The notes under the pieces are model-generated. The model worked only from the letters and a program-made list of their open reading frames with translations, was not told the origin of the DNA and searched no databases. Of a stretch of DNA of 8,912 nucleotides, positions 1 to 5,526 are shown in pieces (the stretch's first letter is position 1; every line of letters begins with the position of its first letter). Source of the stretch: Flavobacteriaceae bacterium UBA4439 (GTDB lineage: Bacteria > Bacteroidota > Bacteroidia > Flavobacteriales > Flavobacteriaceae); contig DGPN01000017.1 in the NCBI GenBank assembly GCA_002390455.1, positions 1 to 8,912 of the forward strand, given 5' to 3'. A program made the translations under genes and the position numbers.

Positions 1-23
1 TAGGACATATAATAATATTTTTT

Positions 24-47
24 TAACAATTTTGTTATGCACGCATA
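24..47. promoter_or_regulatory. Tandem palindromes upstream of fadN, candidate repressor operator
   Basis: Two inverted repeats with perfect arms lie end to end and share two bases. The first is TAACAA-TT-TTGTTA at 24-37 and the second is TATGC-AC-GCATA at 36-47. Each has a 2-bp centre, as expected for a dimeric helix-turn-helix or winged-helix regulator. They lie just upstream of the promoter-like box at 60-67, around the -33 element, where a bound repressor would block RNA polymerase. Fatty-acid degradation operons are commonly repressed by TetR- or MarR-family proteins released by acyl-CoA. Which regulator binds here cannot be told from this window, and the regulatory role is inferred from position and symmetry only. 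Confidence 0.5.
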
Positions 48-67
48 GTATTTTTTTAATAGATTTG
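32..67 (+). promoter_or_regulatory. Candidate Bacteroidota-type promoter for the fadN-fadA operon
   Basis: TAGATTTG at 60-67 is an exact match to the Bacteroidota -7 consensus TAnnTTTG. A TTG at 32-34 could serve as the -33 element, but the 25-bp spacer is longer than the usual 17-23 bp. Runs of T lie in and upstream of the spacer. The transcript would start around 72, leaving a very short leader before the ATG at 82. No purine-rich Shine-Dalgarno sequence precedes that ATG, which is normal for this phylum. Confidence 0.4.
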
Positions 68-81
68 TTAAAAACCAAATA

Positions 82-2472
82 ATGCAATACAGAATAAAAA
101 ATGTTGCCGTTTTAGGCTCCGGTGTAATGGGCTCCGGAATAGCATGCCAATTGGCCAATGTAGGGCTACAAGTATTGATGCTAGACATTTTACCCAAGGG
201 AACATCAGACCCTAAACCAAACAGAAACAGTGTGGCCCAAAATGCACTGAATTTCGCCATCAAATCTAAACCTGCTCCCCTCTACAAAAAAGAATATGCC
301 AGTAGAATTAAGGTAGGAAATCTTGAAGATGATTTTGAAAAAATAAAAGAAGCCGATTGGATTATAGAAGTAGTCGTAGAGCGATTGGACATCAAACAGC
401 AGATTTTTGAAAAAGTTGAAAAATTCAGAAAACCAGGTAGTATAGTTAGTTCCAACACTTCCAGCATACCCATCTCCCAATTGTCTCAAGGGAGATCGGA
501 AGAATTCAAAAAACATTTTTGTGGCACCCACTTTTTCAATCCACCTCGATACCTCAGGTTACTTGAAATTATCCCCATTGCCGAGACAGAACCCGAATTG
601 ATAGATTTCTTTATGCACTTTGGAGAAATTAACTTGGGGAAACAAACCGTTTTATGCAAGGACACCCCTGCTTTTATTGCCAATCGAATTGGTGTTATGT
701 CTGGAGTAAAAGTATTTGATTTGACACAGCAATACGATCTCACTATTGAGGAGGTCGATGCCTTGACTGGGGCACTTATCGGGAGGCCCAATACAGGAAC
801 TTATCGATTGCAGGATTTGGTTGGTTTGGACACCGGTGAAAAAGTTACCCAATTTGTAATGAACAATGTCCAAAACGATTCCTTTTTTGAAACCTTAGGC
901 AAAGCACCTGAAACAAAATTTATGACCTTCCTTTTGGAAAATAACTTTTTGGGGAACAAAACAGGAAAAGGCTTTTACCACAAAACCGATCAAAAAGATC
1001 AAAATGGTAGAACCATCATCAACGCCTTGGATCTCAAAACACTGGAATACAAGCCAAGTATCCGCCCCAAAAACCCTATCCTCAAGGAGGCCAAAGCCAT
1101 CGAAAATATGCATAAACGAATGCTTTTTTTGATGGATAAAGACGGGAAAGAGAGTCTATTCCTCAAGGATTATTTCGCATCAATTTTTGCGTATGCCGCC
1201 CAACGTGTACCCGAAATTTCGGATCAATACTATCCGGTAGATGATGCTATGAGGGCAGGTTATGTTTGGGATTTTGGTCCGTTTGAATACTGGGATTTAA
1301 TCGGTTTCCAGAACGGTGTTGAGATGATCGAAGCGGCTGGTGATAAAGTTCCCGATTGGATTAAGCAAATGCAAAAAGCCGGAGCCGATCAATTTTACAA
1401 ATACGAAAAAGGAGAAAAAAAATATTTTGACTTAGACAGTCAGACCTACAAAACAGTTCCTGGATCGGATGCCTTTATTATTTTGGAAAGCTTCCGTGAA
1501 AATACACCTCTCATCAAAAACAGTGAATGTTCAGTTCACGATATTGGCGATGGGGTGATGTGTTTGGAATTTCAAAGCAAAAGCAACGCCATAGGCGAGG
1601 GCATAGGAAAAGCATTGGCCGAAGCGGTTGACAAAGCCGAAAGAGAGGGCTGGAATGGTTTAGTAATTGGCAACAACGCCAAACAATTCAGTGTAGGCGC
1701 CAACTTGATGAACATCGGGATGCTCGCCATGCAAAAACAATTTGATACCCTAGATCAAATGGTGGCCGATTTCCAATCGGTTAACATGCGTATCAGAACC
1801 TCAAAAATCCCAGTGGTAGTTGCCACTCAAGGCTATGTATTTGGGGGAGGTTGCGAAATCACCATGCATTGTGATGCCGCGATAGCGGCAGCAGAGTCCT
1901 ACATAGGGCTGGTAGAAGTTGGGGTAGGTCTAATCCCAGGCGGAGGAGGAAGTAAAGAATTTGCCTTAAGACTCTCAGATGGTTTTTACCAAGGAGATGT
2001 TCAAATGCCCATGTTGATCGACCACTTTAAATCCATCGCAACAGCAGCTGTTTCCACTTCGGCCTCTGAAGCTTTTGATCTGCATTATCTTTTGGAAAAC
2101 CGTGACACCATTTCTTATAACCTTCAAAGAAATATTGGTTTGGCCAAAGAAAAAGTACTGGAGCTTGCCAAAGATTATATCCCTCCGTCTCCAAGAGAAG
2201 ATATTGAAGTATTGGGAAGAGGCGGATTGGGAGTACTCTACTCTGCCATCAACGAATATCGATTGGGTAAATTCATGTCTGAGTACGATGAGGAAATTGC
2301 TCGTAAATTGGCATATGTAATGTGTGGGGGTGACTTGACCAGTTCGCAAAAAGTAAGTGAACAATATTTGCTCGATATCGAACGCGAGGCCTTCATGAGC
2401 CTATTGGGAAATCAAAAAACCCTTGACAGAATACAATATTTATTAATGAACAACAAGCCCCTAAGAAACTAA
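82..2472 (+). CDS. fadN: FadN-type bifunctional 3-hydroxyacyl-CoA dehydrogenase / enoyl-CoA hydratase
   Basis: This 796-residue cytoplasmic enzyme catalyses two beta-oxidation steps: hydration of trans-2-enoyl-CoA and NAD-dependent oxidation of the resulting 3-hydroxyacyl-CoA. The dehydrogenase is N-terminal. It has the dinucleotide-binding GSGVMG at residues 12-17, SNTSS at 124-128, the catalytic His150 in GTHFFNP, Glu162, and Asn201 in the FIANRIG segment. A dehydrogenase C-terminal region follows, to about residue 470. The crotonase-fold hydratase is C-terminal, at about 480-720. Its oxyanion-hole segments are near 536-542 and GYVFGGG at 584-590, and both acid/base glutamates are present: Glu592 in GGGCE and Glu612 in GLVEVGVG. 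This order is the reverse of E. coli FadB/FadJ and matches Bacillus subtilis FadN in layout and length (about 790 residues). The ATG at 82 fits because the Rossmann fold begins within ten residues. The thiolase gene follows after 4 bp, so the two are almost certainly cotranscribed. All catalytic residues I can place are intact. Chain-length preference is not readable from sequence. Confidence 0.95.
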   Translation: MQYRIKNVAVLGSGVMGSGIACQLANVGLQVLMLDILPKGTSDPKPNRNSVAQNALNFAIKSKPAPLYKKEYASRIKVGNLEDDFEKIKEADWIIEVVVERLDIKQQIFEKVEKFRKPGSIVSSNTSSIPISQLSQGRSEEFKKHFCGTHFFNPPRYLRLLEIIPIAETEPELIDFFMHFGEINLGKQTVLCKDTPAFIANRIGVMSGVKVFDLTQQYDLTIEEVDALTGALIGRPNTGTYRLQDLVGLDTGEKVTQFVMNNVQNDSFFETLGKAPETKFMTFLLENNFLGNKTGKGFYHKTDQKDQNGRTIINALDLKTLEYKPSIRPKNPILKEAKAIENMHKRMLFLMDKDGKESLFLKDYFASIFAYAAQRVPEISDQYYPVDDAMRAGYVWDFGPFEYWDLIGFQNGVEMIEAAGDKVPDWIKQMQKAGADQFYKYEKGEKKYFDLDSQTYKTVPGSDAFIILESFRENTPLIKNSECSVHDIGDGVMCLEFQSKSNAIGEGIGKALAEAVDKAEREGWNGLVIGNNAKQFSVGANLMNIGMLAMQKQFDTLDQMVADFQSVNMRIRTSKIPVVVATQGYVFGGGCEITMHCDAAIAAAESYIGLVEVGVGLIPGGGGSKEFALRLSDGFYQGDVQMPMLIDHFKSIATAAVSTSASEAFDLHYLLENRDTISYNLQRNIGLAKEKVLELAKDYIPPSPREDIEVLGRGGLGVLYSAINEYRLGKFMSEYDEEIARKLAYVMCGGDLTSSQKVSEQYLLDIEREAFMSLLGNQKTLDRIQYLLMNNKPLRN

Positions 2473-2476
2473 AGAT

Positions 2477-3646
2477 ATGGAAGCATACATTGTAAAAGGA
2501 TATAGAACTGCAGTAGGAAAAGCCAAAAAAGGGGGGTTTAAAAACTACCGATCTGACGATATGGCCGTTGATGTTTTAAAGCACCTGGTCGCTCAAGTAC
2601 CTGCTTTGGACCCCACCACCGTGGATGATGTCATTGTAGGTTGTGCCAATCCCGAGGGAGAGCAAGGTTTACAGGTAGGTCGGCTTATTTCCGCCAGAGC
2701 ATTGGGTATAGAAGTCCCCGGCATCACCATTAACCGCTATTGTGCCTCAGGTTTGGAAGCCATTGCCATGGCAGTTGCCAAAATTAAAGCGGGAATGGGA
2801 CACATCTATATTGCTGGAGGTACGGAGAGCATGAGCCTTATTCCCATGACAGGATATAAGCTGTCTCCCAGCTATAAAGCCAACATAGAAAATATCAATT
2901 ACCACGTCAGTATGGGAGCCACTGCAGAAGCAGTAGCTGAAAAATTCAACATCAGCCGTGAGGCAGCAGATGCTTTTTCTTTTGCTTCCCATCAAAAGGC
3001 TGCCCATGCCATAGACCAGGGGTATTTTGAAGATGAAATTGTACCCATTACGGTAGAAGATGTATCTGTCAAAGAGGGCAAAAAAGTCAGTAGCTCTCAC
3101 ACCGTTTCGGTTGATGAAGGCGTTAGAAGAGATACCACCATTGAAGGGCTGTCCAAATTAAGGGCGGTTTTCAAACAAGGGGGTATTATCACTGCTGGCA
3201 ATGCTTCACAAACTTCCGATGGAGCTGCCTTTACCTTGGTGATGAGCGAAGAAAAAGTTAAGGCATTGGGCTTAGCCCCCCAAGCCCGAATGGCTGCCTG
3301 TTCGGTGGGAGGGGTAGATCCACTCTACATGGGTATTGGACCCTGTGAAGCCATTCCTAAAGCCTTGCAACAAGCGGGCTTAAAATTGTCCGATATTGAG
3401 CAAACAGAGCTCAACGAAGCCTTTGCTGCTCAAGCCCTGGCCGTCATTCAAGAAAGTGGTCTAGATCCCGATACGGTCAACGTCAACGGAGGTGCTGTGG
3501 CCATGGGTCACCCTCTCGGTTGTACCGGAGCCAAGCTCACCATTCAATTGTTGAATGAAATGCAACGCCGCAATCAGAAATATGGTATGGTTACTGCCTG
3601 TGTTGGCGGAGGTCAAGGCATTGCTGGGGTTTTTGAAAGACTATAG
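2477..3646 (+). CDS. fadA: FadA-type acetyl-CoA C-acyltransferase (3-ketoacyl-CoA thiolase)
   Basis: This degradative thiolase of 389 residues, a normal length for the family, cleaves 3-ketoacyl-CoA with free CoA. The products are acetyl-CoA and an acyl-CoA shortened by two carbons, the last step of each beta-oxidation turn. The nucleophile is Cys89 in RYCASG. The NEAFA motif is at 313-317, His345 lies in GHPLG, and the second catalytic cysteine is Cys375 in TACVGGGQG. No secretion signal is present, so the enzyme is cytoplasmic. The start lies 4 bp after the fadN stop, supporting one operon and a shared multienzyme complex. An A6G6 run at 2525-2536 encodes Lys-Lys-Gly-Gly at residues 17-20 and the reading frame is intact across it. 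An acetoacetyl-CoA thiolase is the main alternative, but pairing with fadN makes the beta-oxidation role far more likely. No acyl-CoA dehydrogenase gene follows, unlike the B. subtilis fadN-fadA-fadE order. Confidence 0.95.
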   Translation: MEAYIVKGYRTAVGKAKKGGFKNYRSDDMAVDVLKHLVAQVPALDPTTVDDVIVGCANPEGEQGLQVGRLISARALGIEVPGITINRYCASGLEAIAMAVAKIKAGMGHIYIAGGTESMSLIPMTGYKLSPSYKANIENINYHVSMGATAEAVAEKFNISREAADAFSFASHQKAAHAIDQGYFEDEIVPITVEDVSVKEGKKVSSSHTVSVDEGVRRDTTIEGLSKLRAVFKQGGIITAGNASQTSDGAAFTLVMSEEKVKALGLAPQARMAACSVGGVDPLYMGIGPCEAIPKALQQAGLKLSDIEQTELNEAFAAQALAVIQESGLDPDTVNVNGGAVAMGHPLGCTGAKLTIQLLNEMQRRNQKYGMVTACVGGGQGIAGVFERL

Positions 3647-3647
3647 T

Positions 3648-4085
3648 TTATACTTTTTTAACCACATAAGTTACCACCCCCCAGATGATCAATTCGTTGT
3701 CTTCGGTTACCTTGATGGGTTTGTATTTTGAGTTTTCAGGCATCAGATAAATACAGTCTTGTTCTACTTTTAGGCGTTTTACGGTGAATTCACCGTCGAT
3801 AAAACACACGGCTATTTTATTGTCTTGAGGTTCCAAACTGCGGTCGATGACCAACAAGTCCCCATCGTCCAATCCAGCCCCTTGCATGGATTCCCCCGAT
3901 ACCCGGGCGTAGAAAGTTGCCTCCTCATTCTTGACCACTTCGCGGTCAATACTGATGCGCAATTCCTTAAAATCATCGGCAGGAGAAGGGAAACCGGCCG
4001 AAATCCCTTCTTGCGCCAAAAAAGAAGATTTTCCCAATTCTTGATCGGGTTGAAAAAAGATAATTTTGTCCTTTTTATCGCTCAT
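3648..4085 (-). CDS. umuD: UmuD-like self-cleaving subunit of DNA polymerase V (S24/LexA-type peptidase fold)
   Basis: This 145-residue protein has the UmuD layout: a short N-terminal arm followed by the LexA-type serine peptidase domain. The catalytic dyad is Ser66 in SGESM and Lys103 in FTVKRL. These sit at the same spacing as E. coli Ser60 and Lys97, with a 6-residue offset throughout. The predicted self-cleavage site is Ala30-Gly31 (ISAGFPSP), matching the position of Cys24-Gly25 in E. coli UmuD and using the Ala-Gly pair seen in LexA proteins. No DNA-binding domain precedes the arm, so it is a polymerase partner and not a LexA repressor. RecA-nucleoprotein-stimulated cleavage to UmuD' is expected from the family. 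The start codon overlaps the umuC stop in an ATGA, implying translational coupling as the second gene of the unit. Its stop lies 1 bp from the stop of convergent fadA. Confidence 0.92.
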   Translation of the reverse strand: MSDKKDKIIFFQPDQELGKSSFLAQEGISAGFPSPADDFKELRISIDREVVKNEEATFYARVSGESMQGAGLDDGDLLVIDRSLEPQDNKIAVCFIDGEFTVKRLKVEQDCIYLMPENSKYKPIKVTEDNELIIWGVVTYVVKKV

Positions 4086-5341
4086 TTTACGCTGATGATT
4101 TCATTGATTTCTGTGGTAAATCGGTTGGAAAGATGCTCTCGTTTCATCTTCCAAGTTTGTTTTAAATCCTGACTGGCCAGTTTCATTCGGTGTGGGCCAT
4201 AACGACGGTGAATTTTATCTAAGGTTTGCATCAATGCCGTATGTTTTGCTGTATCCTGTTCGAACAAAGTGATTTGTCTAGAAGAAGAAGGCGTTAGCCC
4301 TAGCAATATGACCCCTGCTTTTTTGTATTCAATTCCCGGTTTGAAAATGCTCCTCAATCCCATCAAAGCATAACGATTCAATACGAAATTGGAATCTGTG
4401 GCATGGGGTAGGGTGAGGGTGCAGCCATTGCGGTATTGTGTAGCGTTGGGATCAAAGGGATTACTTCTTACAAAAACGTGAAGGGCAGTAGCACAGCTTT
4501 TTTGTTTTCGCAGTTTTTCGGCCCCCAAGAGGGTGTAGGTGGTAATGCGTTCTTCAAGACTATTATATATATTTAATAAATTTTTAAAACTTCGAGTGAC
4601 AGCAATGGATTTCTTTGCAGGGGTCACTTCCTCCAATTGTATAGAAGGAACGCCTTCTAAGTCTCTTTTCAACCGCAGTCCCAATATGCTCATTTGTTTT
4701 TTAACCCATTCGTCTGGTAAATTCACAAAATCCAAAGCAGTTTTTATTTGCATGGCCTGAAGTCGTTTGGCGTGTTGCCTGCCCACGCCCCAAACATCTT
4801 CTATGGGAGTCCATTTCAGTGCTTTTAATCGCTTTTCGTCACTGTCGATACAGTAAACGCCTTGGGTTCTTTTGTCAAATTTTTTGGCAATTTTGTTGGC
4901 AATTTTGGCCAAAGCTTTGGAAGGAGCCAGTCCCACCGATACGGGGATTCCAGTCCATTTCCGTACTTGCTTTCGCATTTTTAGGCCCTTTGCATTGAGG
5001 TCAAAATAATCAAAGCCTTCGAACTTTAAAAAGGCTTCATCTATGCTGTATATTTCCACATTGGGGGTGTAGGTTTCCAAGATTTTCATCACCCGATGGC
5101 TCATATCTCCATAAAGGGGGTAGTTGGAAGAAAAAACCCTGATATTATGCTTTTTGAATTCGTTTCTAAATTTGAAGGCAGGAGCTCCCATAGGAATCCC
5201 GAGCGCTTTGGCTTCATTGCTCCTGGCAATCACACAACCATCATTATTGGAAAGGATCACCACCGCCTTGCCCTCATACTGAGGTTGGAAAACCCGTTCG
5301 CAGGAAGCGTAAAAATTATTGCAATCAATTAAAGCAAACAT
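4082..5341 (-). CDS. umuC: UmuC, Y-family translesion DNA polymerase (catalytic subunit of Pol V)
   Basis: This is a 419-residue polymerase (E. coli UmuC is 422) that copies damaged DNA with low fidelity when bound to cleaved UmuD. With the start at the ATG at 5341, the N-terminus is MFALIDCNNFYASCE. The metal-binding residues then fall at Asp6, Asp101 and Glu102 (YSIDEAF), as in E. coli, and Tyr11 is the steric-gate position. A TTG 12 bp further upstream would add only four residues and is less likely. A helix-hairpin-helix-like segment (VWGVGRQHAKRL) follows the palm and thumb. The little-finger region ends in QITLF at 356-360, a sliding-clamp binding motif at the same place as QLNLF in E. 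coli. The C-terminal tail carries the REHLSNRFTT stretch typical of UmuC. The gene is first in its unit and overlaps umuD by 4 bp. An AT-rich patch near 4560-4590 does not break the frame. Confidence 0.95.
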   Translation of the reverse strand: MFALIDCNNFYASCERVFQPQYEGKAVVILSNNDGCVIARSNEAKALGIPMGAPAFKFRNEFKKHNIRVFSSNYPLYGDMSHRVMKILETYTPNVEIYSIDEAFLKFEGFDYFDLNAKGLKMRKQVRKWTGIPVSVGLAPSKALAKIANKIAKKFDKRTQGVYCIDSDEKRLKALKWTPIEDVWGVGRQHAKRLQAMQIKTALDFVNLPDEWVKKQMSILGLRLKRDLEGVPSIQLEEVTPAKKSIAVTRSFKNLLNIYNSLEERITTYTLLGAEKLRKQKSCATALHVFVRSNPFDPNATQYRNGCTLTLPHATDSNFVLNRYALMGLRSIFKPGIEYKKAGVILLGLTPSSSRQITLFEQDTAKHTALMQTLDKIHRRYGPHRMKLASQDLKQTWKMKREHLSNRFTTEINEIISVK

Positions 5342-5429
5342 CTGTAAAATCAAATTTTGAAAGGGATGGCCGTGCCAACAGCCTTGATTTTTAAACTAAA
5401 ACAACTCCGTCGTCAACACCGATCCAATA

Positions 5430-5464
5430 CAAACTTAATAAGAATTCGATTGTTTTACAGACAA
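5430..5464 (-). promoter_or_regulatory. Candidate promoter for the umuC-umuD unit
   Basis: On the minus strand, TAAGTTTG (5437 down to 5430) matches the Bacteroidota -7 consensus TAnnTTTG exactly. A TTG at 5464-5462 lies 24 bp upstream, one base beyond the usual spacer range. The predicted leader is about 80 nt before the umuC ATG. No experimental support is available. Confidence 0.4.
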
Positions 5465-5469
5465 AATCG
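5447..5469. promoter_or_regulatory. Imperfect 23-bp palindrome between divergent umuC and sucA
   Basis: The segment begins CGATT and ends AATCG around a single central base, with 7 of 11 opposed positions complementary. It covers the -33 region of the umuC promoter candidate and the place where the sucA -33 element would fall. That makes it a possible shared operator. The TTTTACAG inside it (5453-5460) recurs inverted as CTGTAAAA at 5342-5349, immediately upstream of the umuC start codon. The site does not match the E. coli LexA box (CTGT-N8-ACAG), and its function is unproven. Confidence 0.3.
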
Positions 5470-5490
5470 AACCTCTTTGGGCAAAAATTG

Positions 5491-5498
5491 TAATTTTG
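5491..5498 (+). promoter_or_regulatory. Candidate -7 promoter element for sucA
   Basis: TAATTTTG is an exact TAnnTTTG match on the plus strand, about 28 bp before the sucA ATG. No TTG lies at the expected 17-23 bp upstream; the nearest, at 5477-5479, is only 11 bp away. The promoter is therefore a one-element match. An AAGGA at 5503-5507 is too far from the sucA ATG (19 bp between) to be a normal ribosome binding site. Confidence 0.4.
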
Positions 5499-5526
5499 TT
5501 TTAAGGATTAGTAGTAATATGATTTA

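Noticed and set aside
205..531. Minus-strand open frames inside fadN (also 282-473, 486-791, 652-873, 895-1113, 1975-2364) and a plus-strand one at 2075-2320
   Set aside because: They lie wholly within a gene with intact catalytic motifs and show no recognisable domain or plausible initiation region. They are out-of-frame shadows.
2525..2536. A6G6 run in fadA as a frameshift or phase-variation site
   Set aside because: The frame reads AAA-AAA-GGG-GGG cleanly into the expected thiolase loop and no alternative product would result. A programmed heptamer would need a different register.
2747..3100. 117-codon minus-strand frame inside fadA
   Set aside because: It is an antisense shadow of the thiolase, low-complexity in composition and without a family signature.
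3648..4085. Reading this gene as the LexA repressor
   Set aside because: At 145 residues it lacks the N-terminal winged-helix DNA-binding domain, and it is coupled to umuC, which fits UmuD.
4555..4590. AT-rich patch as a possible insertion or promoter inside umuC
   Set aside because: It encodes an ordinary Lys/Leu/Asn/Tyr-rich stretch of the little-finger region in a continuous frame. There are no repeats or target duplications.
5342..5353. TTG at 5353 as the umuC start codon
   Set aside because: The ATG at 5341 gives the exact conserved N-terminus and puts Asp6, Asp101 and Glu102 at the E. coli positions. The longer version adds only four unconserved residues.
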